Assembly: GCA_026162565.1 (NCBI GenBank) | Contig: JAOEIQ010000002.1 | Span: forward strand, 421,826 to 485,825 | Origin: Flavobacteriaceae bacterium NBU2973 | Lineage (GTDB): Bacteria; Bacteroidota; Bacteroidia; Flavobacteriales; Flavobacteriaceae | Direction of reading: 5' to 3' | DNA length: 64,000 nucleotides | Shown: positions 45,541 to 53,527 of the stretch, in pieces | How the letters are laid out: each line of letters begins with the position of its first letter | Numbering within the stretch: position 1 is the first letter of the stretch | Program-made: the position numbers and the translations under genes | Notes under the pieces: generated by a model | Databases searched by the model: none | What the model was told of the DNA's origin: nothing | The model's input: the letters and a program-made list of their open reading frames with translations, nothing else

Positions 45541-46259
45541 AGTTTTTTTGCTCTATCTAAATCTTCAGGAGTGTCTATCTCTACACCTTGAATATTGGTC
45601 TCCACCATTTTTATGCGTTTACCATATTCTAGATATCTGATACACTCGATTTTTTCTGTAGCTTCCAAAAATTGCATTGGTAAAACGGTAAAATCTAATA
45701 GTGCTTGTTTTCTAAATGCATATATTCCCTTATGCTTAAAATAACGTGCGCCAGCTTCTTTATCTCTAGGAAATGGGATTGGACTTCTTGAAAAGTATAA
45801 AGCAAAATTATGTTGATCTACTATTACTTTTACTGTATTTGGATTGGTTATTTCATCCCAATCAGTAATTTCAACCATTAAAGAAGCTAAATCTATATTA
45901 TTATCTACATCATCTTTAAAAACACTTAATACACTTTTTAAACTGTAGCGTTCTGTAAAAGGTTCGTCGCCTTGTACATTTACAACTATATCACAATCAA
46001 TATCTTGAACTGCTTCTGCAATACGATCGCTACCTGATTCATGTTGCTTAATACTCATTATTGCTTTTCCTCCATATTTTTCAACTTCATTGAATATAAT
46101 CTCACTATCGGTAACTACATAAACTTCCTCAAACAAACCTGTAGCTACTGTAGCTTCATAAGTTCTAATAATAACTGGTTTACCCTCTAAATCTTGCATT
46201 AATTTGCCCGGAAAGCGAGATGCCTTGTATCGAGCGGGAATCATTGAAATTATCTTCAT
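45531..46259 (-). CDS. kdsB: CMP-Kdo synthetase
   Basis: 242 residues. The nucleotide-sugar transferase signature [14 protein letters not shown] is at the N-terminus. N-V-Q-G-D-E-P-F near residue 96 holds the metal-binding Asp, and S-P-I-P-F-P-R lies near 153. Activates Kdo (or 8-amino-Kdo) with CTP for transfer to lipid A. Shewanella-type KdsB paired with KdnB prefers 8-amino-Kdo; that preference here is inference from neighbours. Confidence 0.93.
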   Translation of the reverse strand: MKIISMIPARYKASRFPGKLMQDLEGKPVIIRTYEATVATGLFEEVYVVTDSEIIFNEVEKYGGKAIMSIKQHESGSDRIAEAVQDIDCDIVVNVQGDEPFTERYSLKSVLSVFKDDVDNNIDLASLMVEITDWDEITNPNTVKVIVDQHNFALYFSRSPIPFPRDKEAGARYFKHKGIYAFRKQALLDFTVLPMQFLEATEKIECIRYLEYGKRIKMVETNIQGVEIDTPEDLDRAKKLWK

Positions 46260-46309
46260 TGTAAAATGCTAAATATTAACTATTTAAAAATATACTTTTT
46301 AGTGTTTGA

Positions 46310-47737
46310 TTAATTTTCTTCAAAGAATTCATTTTTAAAACCTATAAGATACAATTTTTCTTTTGCTCTTGTAATGGCTGTATAGAGCCAACGCAAATAA
46401 TCCTTATCAATCCCGTTGGGTAAATAAGGTTGTTCGACAAAAACGGTATTCCATTGTCCTCCTTGAGATTTATGACAGGTTATAGCATATGAGAACTTAA
46501 CTTGTAACGCATTAAAATGCTTGTTGTTTTTAATCTTTAAAAACTTTTTATAATTACTGGTTTCATTTGCATAATCCTTCTGAACCTCTAGATATAATCT
46601 ATTAGATTCCTCATAGGTAAGTGAAGGCGATTCGGCAGTAATTGTATCTAATAATAAAACGGTTTCAAAAGGACGCATTCTTGGATAATCTACCATTCTA
46701 ACTTTTACTTCAGCAAATTTAAAACCATACAACTCTTGTATATTGAATATTTCAAGAACCTCTATAATATCACCATTTGCTATAAAACCAGCTTCTGTTG
46801 TAGGCTTGATCCAAAAGTAATTATTCTTTACTACCATTAAATAGTCTCCGGAAGATATCTCGCTTTCATTAAAGAGAATACGGCTTCTAATCTGTTGATT
46901 ATAAAGATTTGCTCGTTTATTACTTCTAACAATAATAGCAGTTTCCTCATTTCCATGAGAGCTATACGCATCATTTATAGCGTCCATTATTTCATGTCCA
47001 TCTATTAATCTAACAATATCACTAAATGTGTCTAATGTAAATTGAAATGATTCATAAAACTCGTTTTTTAGTGCTTCTCTTAAATTAGTGGCATTAACTA
47101 AAATCCCAGAATCTTCCTCTTGCCTTACAACTTCGTCTAACTCGATTTTTGTAACTTCCTTATTATAATTCAAGCTCAATCTAGACTCATCTAAAGCTGG
47201 ACTTAAATCTAATTTTACAGGTGGTAATTGAGCTGTATCACCAATTAGCAGGAGTTTACATCGGTGACCAGAATATACATATTGCATTAAATCGTCAAGC
47301 AAAGAACCATTTTCAAATAATTTAGAATTCTCTGGAATGTCTGGTATCATCGAAGCTTCATCAACAATAAAAATTGTGTCTTTGTGCTTGTTAGGCTGCA
47401 TCACAAATTTTACACTTCCACCTTTGTCTTTTTTTGGAAAGTAAATTTTTTTATGAATTGTAAAGGCTTCCTTTTTTGAGTAATTAGCAATTACTTTTGC
47501 TGCTCTTCCAGTTGGCGCCATTAATACAGCACTTTTTCTTGCCTTCCATAAATTGGTTACAATTGTTCCTACAATAGTGGTTTTTCCTGTTCCTGCATAA
47601 CCCTTTAGGACATATAATGAGTTTGGAGTTAAATCGAAAATAAACTCTGAAAGTTGCTGTAAAACAATGTCTTGCTTTAAGGTTGGGTTAAAAGGAAATT
47701 CTCCTTTTAATAGCTTGTAAAATTCAGAAGCATTCAT
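46310..47737 (-). CDS. RecD-like superfamily 1 helicase
   Basis: 475 residues. Walker A G-Y-A-G-T-G-K-T at 46-53, Walker B I-V-D-E-A-S-M near 145, G-D-T-A-Q-L-P-P (motif III) near 170, and the C-terminal UvrD_C_2 part with S-Y-A-I-T-C-H-K-S-Q-G (motif V) and Y-T-A-I-T-R-A-K-E-K (motif VI). Shorter than RecD2 (about 700) because the N-terminal helix-hairpin part is absent. Likely a 5' to 3' DNA helicase for repair. It is the upstream gene of the kdsB run (50-base gap). Confidence 0.9.
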   Translation of the reverse strand: MNASEFYKLLKGEFPFNPTLKQDIVLQQLSEFIFDLTPNSLYVLKGYAGTGKTTIVGTIVTNLWKARKSAVLMAPTGRAAKVIANYSKKEAFTIHKKIYFPKKDKGGSVKFVMQPNKHKDTIFIVDEASMIPDIPENSKLFENGSLLDDLMQYVYSGHRCKLLLIGDTAQLPPVKLDLSPALDESRLSLNYNKEVTKIELDEVVRQEEDSGILVNATNLREALKNEFYESFQFTLDTFSDIVRLIDGHEIMDAINDAYSSHGNEETAIIVRSNKRANLYNQQIRSRILFNESEISSGDYLMVVKNNYFWIKPTTEAGFIANGDIIEVLEIFNIQELYGFKFAEVKVRMVDYPRMRPFETVLLLDTITAESPSLTYEESNRLYLEVQKDYANETSNYKKFLKIKNNKHFNALQVKFSYAITCHKSQGGQWNTVFVEQPYLPNGIDKDYLRWLYTAITRAKEKLYLIGFKNEFFEEN

Positions 47738-47820
47738 TTAGCAAGAAAAGTTTGTAAAAATCTTTCAAATATAGAAATGATTTTTAACCCAAAATCACTT
47801 TTATGAATAAAAAAAAATTG

Positions 47821-47828
47821 TAGATTTG
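47821..47828 (+). promoter_or_regulatory. -7 element for the run ending in rsmD
   Basis: TAGATTTG, full match to TAnnTTTG, 35 bases before ATG 47864. The -33 region reads TTTTATG rather than TTG. Confidence 0.5.
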
Positions 47829-47863
47829 CGAATAAGCATTAACAAAAAAATTATACAAAAACT

Positions 47864-48607
47864 ATGTTAACAATCGTTCTTATTGCAATTGCTGTTATTC
47901 TTCTAACTATTGGTTTGGTCTGGGTAATTGATAAATTCGTTCCTAAAAAAGCAAAACCTATACTAATGTTAGCTCTTTGGGCTTTAATAGCCCTTGTAGG
48001 TTATAACACGTTTATGTCTGTATATGGAGAAATTCAATTTAACAAATTAAAAGATAAGCGTTATGCTGTTGTAATTGAAAGTTTAAAAGACATTAGAGAT
48101 GCTCAATTAGCTCATAGAACAGTTACAGGAAAATTTGCAAATGATTTTGATGGCTTAATTAAATTTATTGATACTGCAAAATATACTATTACACAACGTA
48201 GAGATTCTACAGTATTAGATGAAGAAGCTACAAGACGTTTTGGTGGTGTTGAGACAATGAAAGAAATCACCATTATTGATACTCTTGGCTTTGTGTCTGT
48301 AAAAGATTCGTTATTTGGAGCAGATACTCGTTATAAATCAATGATGAATGTTCCAGTAGGTCAAGAAGGTTCAAAGTTTGAGATGAAAGCTGGGCTTTTA
48401 GGTGAAGATGATGAAGATAAAATTCCTGTTTTTGAAGCGTCTGTTTTAAAATCGATTATATTACATGATCAGGAAAAAGATTTTGTTATCAAAGAAAATC
48501 AAGTAATCTCTGTAGACGCTGTTAATGGAGACCGTTTGAAGGTGGGCTCAATGGAAGAGGTTAACACTAATGGAAACTGGCCAATTAACTATTCGAAAGA
48601 CCAATAA
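47864..48607 (+). CDS. Bacteroidota membrane-anchored hypothetical protein
   Basis: 247 residues. Two hydrophobic helices (about 2-24 and 31-50) are followed by a soluble part that begins with a long helix (I-R-D-A-Q-L-A-H-R-T-V-T-G-K-F) reminiscent of the N-terminal helix of type II pseudopilins. I know such proteins as a conserved neighbour of DUF3822 and rsmD genes, with no function given. Its last 38 bases overlap the next gene. Confidence 0.75.
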   Translation: MLTIVLIAIAVILLTIGLVWVIDKFVPKKAKPILMLALWALIALVGYNTFMSVYGEIQFNKLKDKRYAVVIESLKDIRDAQLAHRTVTGKFANDFDGLIKFIDTAKYTITQRRDSTVLDEEATRRFGGVETMKEITIIDTLGFVSVKDSLFGADTRYKSMMNVPVGQEGSKFEMKAGLLGEDDEDKIPVFEASVLKSIILHDQEKDFVIKENQVISVDAVNGDRLKVGSMEEVNTNGNWPINYSKDQ

Positions 48608-49412
48608 TTTGACAAAAAATAGTAATTTAGAGTTGTCCATTCAAGTAAGTTTGAATGGACTTTCTTTTTCTACATTAGATAGAACAAACAATACTATTAC
48701 CAAAATTAAACACCTCAATTTCAAAAAAAAGCAAACACCTTTCTATCTATTAAATAAATTAAAAGAAGCATTAGAAAACGACTATATTTTAGACCTTGCC
48801 TTTAATAAAGTATTGGTTATTCATCATAATCAATTATCAACTTTAGTACCTAAAGAGTTATTTAATGAAAATGCTATTGCAGACTATTTAAAATTTAATG
48901 CAAAGATTCTTCAAACAGATTTTATTACTTATGATGAAATTTCTGTGAATAATTCCGTTAATGTATATGTACCTTATATTAATATTAACAATTTTATATT
49001 TGAAAACTTTGGTGAATTTACCTACAAACATGCCTCAACACTATTAATTGAAAACATCTTAAAAGATCAAGTAGAAGATAGCAATAGCAAAATGATTGTC
49101 AATGTTTGCTATGATAGATTTGATCTTTTGGTCGTTAAAAACAAAAAGCTAGAGTTGTACAATTCATTTGAATACCAAACCAAAAAGGACTTTTTGTATT
49201 ATATCTTATTTACTGCTGAACAATTAAAACTAGATCCAGAAACGTTTCAATTAGAACTTATTGGAGATATTAAACAAGACGATGATCTATACGCTATTGT
49301 ATATAAATATATTAGACACGTTAACTTTGGTAATAGATTAGGCTCCTTTAATTATAGGGAAGATAAGCCTATTTCTAGTTATTCCGATTACACATTACTC
49401 AAAAGTTTTTAA
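48570..49412 (+). CDS. DUF3822 family protein
   Basis: 280 residues, matching the Bacteroidota DUF3822 group as far as I recall it: an actin-like pattern of strands (L-E-L-S-I-Q-V-S-L-N-G-L-S-F near the start) and the D-Y-L-K-F-N-A-K-I-L motif near residue 107. Function unknown. ATG 48570 overlaps the upstream gene by 38 bases; a TTG at 48609, two bases past the upstream stop, is an equally plausible start and would remove 13 residues. It overlaps rsmD by one base (TAATG). Confidence 0.8.
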   Translation: METGQLTIRKTNNLTKNSNLELSIQVSLNGLSFSTLDRTNNTITKIKHLNFKKKQTPFYLLNKLKEALENDYILDLAFNKVLVIHHNQLSTLVPKELFNENAIADYLKFNAKILQTDFITYDEISVNNSVNVYVPYININNFIFENFGEFTYKHASTLLIENILKDQVEDSNSKMIVNVCYDRFDLLVVKNKKLELYNSFEYQTKKDFLYYILFTAEQLKLDPETFQLELIGDIKQDDDLYAIVYKYIRHVNFGNRLGSFNYREDKPISSYSDYTLLKSF

Positions 49413-49960
49413 TGCGTATTATTTCAGGAAAATACAAAGGCAGGCGTATTACTGCACCCAAAAAATTACCAGTTCGTCCTACAACAGATATGGCGAAAGA
49501 ATCTTTGTTTAATATACTCAACAATCACTATTATTTTGACGAGATATCAGTTTTAGACTTATTCTCTGGTACAGGTAATATAAGCTACGAATTTGCCTCT
49601 AGAGGTACCGAACAAATTACAGCTGTTGATCAAGATTACGGCTGCATTCGTTTTATAAACGACACTTCAGATAGTTTTGAGATGAACATACAAATTGTAA
49701 AAAGTGATGTGTTTAAATTTCTTGAAAAAACGAAACAGCAACACACGATTATTTTTGCTGATCCACCTTATGACTTTTCTATTGAGGATTTTTTAAAAAT
49801 CCCAGAGCTTGTTTTTTCCAATAAATTACTTGAAGATGATGGCGTATTAATTGTAGAGCATTCAAAGCATACTGATTTATCTGTAGTAGAACATTATGCC
49901 TATTCAAAGAGTTATGGAGGTAATGTTTTTAGTTTCTTTGAAATAGCAACCGATAAATAG
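49412..49960 (+). CDS. rsmD: 16S rRNA (guanine966-N2)-methyltransferase
   Basis: 182 residues. Begins M-R-I-I-S-G-K-Y-K-G-R-R-I, the typical RsmD N-terminus. SAM-binding L-D-L-F-S-G-T-G-N-I-S is near residue 47 and the catalytic D-P-P-Y motif near 116. Methylates G966 of 16S rRNA in the small subunit. Translational coupling with the DUF3822 gene. Confidence 0.94.
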   Translation: MRIISGKYKGRRITAPKKLPVRPTTDMAKESLFNILNNHYYFDEISVLDLFSGTGNISYEFASRGTEQITAVDQDYGCIRFINDTSDSFEMNIQIVKSDVFKFLEKTKQQHTIIFADPPYDFSIEDFLKIPELVFSNKLLEDDGVLIVEHSKHTDLSVVEHYAYSKSYGGNVFSFFEIATDK

Positions 49961-49986
49961 GATAGTTAGAAATATAATTCTAAATG

Positions 49987-50006
49987 ATTCCTGCTTTCGC
50001 AGGAAT
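49987..50006. repeat. REP-like palindrome downstream of rsmD
   Basis: ATTCCTGC-TTTC-GCAGGAAT, a perfect 8-bp stem with a 4-base loop. A near-identical copy (19 of 20 bases) lies at 50453-50472, so the two flank the RNase P RNA gene in the same orientation. Confidence 0.8.
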
Positions 50007-50009
50007 AAA

Positions 50010-50044
50010 ATGGAAAACCCTTCTTGATCTCTCAAAAAGGGTTT
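50010..50044 (-). terminator. Intrinsic terminator of rnpB
   Basis: 8-bp stem (50015-50022 and 50037-50044, 14-base loop) just past the RNA 3' end on the minus strand, followed by a short T-run there (plus-strand A at 50014-50017). Confidence 0.7.
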
Positions 50045-50403
50045 ATCTATAAGTAAGTAAATCTATAAGCCGAATTCTGTTCATTCTGAACTTGTTTCAG
50101 AATGTCATCCACAAGAACAAAAATTCCTTATCATTTATCTCCATTTACTATTACTAGCAAACTTTAGCTGCCTACCCTCCAACATCGCGCGTGCTACGCT
50201 CTCCCGATAGCCATCGGGACGCTGGTTTACATGACATTGCACCACATAGAGTTTACCTGGTTTCACTACAGCATTATCTGTACATACTTTCTGTTGCACT
50301 AGTCCTAGTCTCTCGACTGGTGGCTGTTAGCCACTATGTTACACTATGGTGTTCGGACTTTCCTTACCGACAATAAATGTCGGTACGATAAGGCGATTTA
50401 CTT
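50045..50403 (-). ncRNA. rnpB: RNase P RNA
   Basis: Catalytic RNA that matures tRNA 5' ends. On the minus strand the conserved 5' core reads A-A-G-G-A-A-A-G-T-C-C-G (about 50365-50354). A-G-T-G-C-A-A-C-A-G-A-A-A follows. G-G-G-T-A-G-G-C lies further on, and the 3' core reads A-C-A-G-A-A-T-T-C-G-G-C-T-T-A-T-A (about 50081-50065). The ends pair as helix P1 (AAGTAAATC with GATTTACTT). TACATTTG sits just upstream and a terminator just downstream. Ends are set from P1 and are good to a few bases. Three perfect hairpins inside (50082-50104, 50202-50219, 50365-50385) look like dispersed palindromes. Confidence 0.93.
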
Positions 50404-50407
50404 GCTG

Positions 50408-50415
50408 CAAATGTA
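50408..50415 (-). promoter_or_regulatory. -7 element of rnpB
   Basis: TACATTTG on the minus strand (50415-50408), full match to TAnnTTTG, ending about 5 bases before the RNA start. No TTG at 19-21 bases. Confidence 0.65.
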
Positions 50416-50452
50416 CAAGTTTCAAATTATAATCTTAAAAAACAATTAGAAG

Positions 50453-50472
50453 ATTCCTGCTTTCGCTGGAAT
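50453..50472. repeat. Second copy of the REP-like palindrome, upstream of dnaX
   Basis: ATTCCTGC-TTTC-GCTGGAAT, one mismatch in the stem relative to the copy at 49987. The remaining bases to 50590 are AT-rich with nothing clear. Confidence 0.7.
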
Positions 50473-50590
50473 TAATTGTTAATAACTCGTTTCAAATTGC
50501 AGCTTCATTATTCTTAATTTTATATTGAATGTTTAACTTTGTCAATCTAACAATTGGCATCAATGAGATGCAGAAATAAATTCAGCTAGA

Positions 50591-52324
50591 TTGGAACATT
50601 TTGTAGTATCAGCTCGTAAGTACAGACCACAAACATTTAAAGATGTAGTTGGGCAACAAGCTATTACAAATACCTTACTTAATGCTATTGAAAACAATCA
50701 TTTAGCTCAAGCACTCCTGTTTACTGGACCACGTGGAGTTGGTAAAACTACTTGTGCTCGTATACTTGCTAAAATGATAAACAGTGATGGAAACGAATCT
50801 GAAAACGAAGATTTTGCCTTTAATATTTTTGAATTAGATGCAGCATCAAATAATTCTGTAGATGATATTAGAAATCTTACAGATCAAGTTCGTATTCCAC
50901 CTCAAGTTGGTAAATACAAAGTGTATATAATAGACGAGGTACACATGCTCTCTCAAGCAGCTTTTAATGCCTTTTTAAAAACATTGGAAGAACCTCCTAA
51001 ACACTGTATATTTATACTAGCTACAACTGAAAAACATAAAATTATTCCAACCATTTTATCGCGTTGTCAAATTTTTGATTTCAAGCGCATAACTGTAAAA
51101 GATGCGAAAGACTATCTTAAATACATAGCTCATGAGCAAGGTGTTGAAGCTGAAGATGACGCTTTACATATTATTGCCCAAAAAGCAGATGGTGCCATGC
51201 GTGACGCCTTGTCAATTTTTGATCGTGTAGTTAGTTTTTCTGGAAAAAACCTAACGAGACAAGCTGTTACTGAAAATCTAAATGTATTAGATTACGAAAC
51301 CTATTTTACAAGCACAGATTTAATTCTCGAAAATAACATTCCTGAATTATTACTGCAATTTAATGTTACCTTATCTAAAGGCTTTGATGGTCATCATTAC
51401 ATTGCTGGACTAGCATCTCATTTTAGAGACCTGTTAGTATGTAAAAACGAGCAAACCATAGAACTTTTAGAAGTTGGCGAACAAACTAAAGCAACATATC
51501 TAGAGCAATCTCAAAAAACATCTCATACGTTTCTTCTAAAAGGAATTGAGTTAGCTAACGATTGTGATCTCAAATACAAAACCAGTAAAAATCAAAGACT
51601 TTTAGTAGAACTTTGCCTCATGCAATTAGCCTCTATCACTTTTGATGGAGAAAAAAAAAATAGCAAACGCTATATAATTCCGCCTTCTTATTTTAAAGAT
51701 AAAGGTATTACTCCTATTGCAGTTGTAAAACCAGAGATTAGTATAGATTCTTCAGAAAATATTGAAGAAACAACGACTCAATCTGAAACCATAGAGAAAA
51801 TTGAAGCGCCTACAGAAAATGACGTTTTAATAACTGAACCAAAAATTACTTTAAAGAGAGATACTAAAAGAACGTCTGGATTATCATTGAGTAGTATAAA
51901 AGCAAAAAAAGAACATCAAATTAAACAAATGGATGTTGTTTTAAATGAAGAGGATTTACCAAAAGATGATTTTACGGAGGAGCAGCTCATAAAAACTTGG
52001 AATGATTATACCAAGCTATTACAAGATAAAGGTAGTTATAATTTAGCTTCAATATTAAGTATTGACACACCTAAATTAGCAGAAAATACAATTAGGGTAA
52101 CATATCCCAATCAAACAAATAAAGTTGAAGTAGAACGCCATCAATACGAATTATTAGGATTTATTAGAAAAGCCCTAAATAATTTTGATATTTCTCTAGA
52201 AATTGATGTTAATGAAGAACTTGAGAAGCAATATGCCTATTCCACTAAAGAGAAATATGAAAGGTTAAAAGAGAAGAATCCCAATATTGAATTGCTTAAA
52301 AAAACGTTTGGTTTAGATTTATAA
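50591..52324 (+). CDS. dnaX: DNA polymerase III subunit gamma/tau
   Basis: 577 residues, TTG start (M-E-H-F-V-V-S-A-R-K-Y-R-P). The clamp-loader AAA+ domain has Walker A G-P-R-G-V-G-K-T at 46-53, E-L-D-A-A-S-N-N near 81, I-D-E-V-H-M-L-S (Walker B) near 115, and T-I-L-S-R-C-Q-I-F near 155. The four-Cys zinc module normally between Walker A and E-L-D-A-A-S is missing, replaced by an acidic stretch (S-D-G-N-E-S-E-N-E-D). An acidic/Lys-rich linker (about 370-440) leads to a tau-like C-terminal domain. No programmed frameshift signal was seen. Confidence 0.94.
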   Translation: MEHFVVSARKYRPQTFKDVVGQQAITNTLLNAIENNHLAQALLFTGPRGVGKTTCARILAKMINSDGNESENEDFAFNIFELDAASNNSVDDIRNLTDQVRIPPQVGKYKVYIIDEVHMLSQAAFNAFLKTLEEPPKHCIFILATTEKHKIIPTILSRCQIFDFKRITVKDAKDYLKYIAHEQGVEAEDDALHIIAQKADGAMRDALSIFDRVVSFSGKNLTRQAVTENLNVLDYETYFTSTDLILENNIPELLLQFNVTLSKGFDGHHYIAGLASHFRDLLVCKNEQTIELLEVGEQTKATYLEQSQKTSHTFLLKGIELANDCDLKYKTSKNQRLLVELCLMQLASITFDGEKKNSKRYIIPPSYFKDKGITPIAVVKPEISIDSSENIEETTTQSETIEKIEAPTENDVLITEPKITLKRDTKRTSGLSLSSIKAKKEHQIKQMDVVLNEEDLPKDDFTEEQLIKTWNDYTKLLQDKGSYNLASILSIDTPKLAENTIRVTYPNQTNKVEVERHQYELLGFIRKALNNFDISLEIDVNEELEKQYAYSTKEKYERLKEKNPNIELLKKTFGLDL

Positions 52325-52354
52325 GGTAAAAAAAACCTTGATATATTTTAATTG

Positions 52355-52912
52355 ATGAAGAATCTCACGCTATTATCTCTATTATTAGTTATTACAGTAT
52401 TTGTAAGCTGCGATGGTAAAGATCGTGCTAAATTCACTCTAGAAGAAAAAATTACTAATAACGAGGTACCAAAATCATTTTTTGAAAAAACAGCGTATTT
52501 TCCGAAAGACTATATAGAGGTTGTGACAGATACCACTTTAAATAATGGTTACAGAGTACATATTAAAACTTTCTCTGATATGAATAATAGCTATGTTCAA
52601 GAGTTTGTAAAAGACACCATAAAACATAAGTATCATTATAGAGACTTTTTATCTAGTATTACCGTTTGGAAAGACGATAAAGAGATTTTTTTTGATACAA
52701 TAGATAAAGAGTTTTTTGAGAAAAGAGGATCTACTTATACTGATTTAAATAATATGACTTTTCATAATGTTTGGTTAGATGAGCAAACATCTACTTATGA
52801 TAATACAGTTATAATAAAGTCGTTATTTTGTAAGCCAAAGACTCATAAATGTGTTGTTTTTAAAATGACCATAGACAATACAGGCTATCTTACCATTAAA
52901 GAAGAAAATTAA
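52355..52912 (+). CDS. Lipoprotein of unknown function
   Basis: 185 residues from ATG 52355; a TTG just before it is ignored. Signal peptide II with lipobox V-F-V-S-C at Cys about 19. The mature part alternates acidic and aromatic residues (Y-F-P-K-D-Y-I-E-V-V-T-D-T-T) and has two late Cys (F-C-K-P-K-T-H-K-C). I do not recognise a family. It precedes miaE by 2 bases, so they are probably cotranscribed. Confidence 0.75.
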   Translation: MKNLTLLSLLLVITVFVSCDGKDRAKFTLEEKITNNEVPKSFFEKTAYFPKDYIEVVTDTTLNNGYRVHIKTFSDMNNSYVQEFVKDTIKHKYHYRDFLSSITVWKDDKEIFFDTIDKEFFEKRGSTYTDLNNMTFHNVWLDEQTSTYDNTVIIKSLFCKPKTHKCVVFKMTIDNTGYLTIKEEN

Positions 52913-52914
52913 TT

Positions 52915-53496
52915 ATGTTAGGACTTAAACTACCAACTGATCCGCGTTGGGTAAATATTGTAGAAAAAAATATAGAAGACATTTTATCTGATCATGCTTT
53001 TTGCGAACAAAAAGCAGCTAGTACAGCAATATCTCTAATAATAGGCTATCCTGAATATACCGAGTTGGTTCAAGCTATGGCAGCTTTAGTAAAAGAAGAA
53101 ATTAGCCATTTTAAAATGGTACATGATAAAATAGTTGAACGCGGTTGGGTTTTAGGTCGCGATCGTAAAGATGCTTATGTCTTAAAATTGGTTACTTTTT
53201 TCCCTAAAGGCGGTAGCAGAACCACACAATTAGTACATAGATTATTATACGCTGCCTTAATAGAAGCGAGAAGCTGTGAACGTTTTCGTTTGTTATCAGA
53301 AGAACTACAAGACAAGGAACTTGCAGAATTTTACAGAAAATTAATGGTTAGTGAAGCCAACCATTATACTATGTTTTTAGGTTTTGCAAGACAATATGGC
53401 GAACGTGAAGAGGTAGATAAAAAATGGCAGCAACTACTTGATTTTGAAGCAGAACTAATGAAAGATTTAAGTAAAAGTGAAACAATACATGGATAA
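52915..53496 (+). CDS. miaE: tRNA ms2io6A37 hydroxylase
   Basis: 193 residues, a diiron four-helix-bundle monooxygenase that hydroxylates the isopentenyl group of ms2i6A37 in tRNA. Metal ligands are visible in E-E-I-S-H-F-K near residue 62, in E-A-R-S-C-E-R-F near 121, and in E-A-N-H-Y near 147; together they give the carboxylate/His set of ferritin-like oxygenases. Starts D-P-R-W-V as relatives do. Oxygen-dependent, so the host respires aerobically. Confidence 0.92.
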   Translation: MLGLKLPTDPRWVNIVEKNIEDILSDHAFCEQKAASTAISLIIGYPEYTELVQAMAALVKEEISHFKMVHDKIVERGWVLGRDRKDAYVLKLVTFFPKGGSRTTQLVHRLLYAALIEARSCERFRLLSEELQDKELAEFYRKLMVSEANHYTMFLGFARQYGEREEVDKKWQQLLDFEAELMKDLSKSETIHG

Positions 53497-53527
53497 TTTT
53501 TCTATCTTTAGGTAGAAATTCTATCAC

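Noticed and set aside
50191..50376. 61-residue plus-strand ORF
   Set aside because: It lies wholly inside the RNase P RNA gene on the opposite strand.
52323..52340. Terminator after dnaX
   Set aside because: The stem is only 5 bp with an A-rich loop and no T-run, too weak to call.
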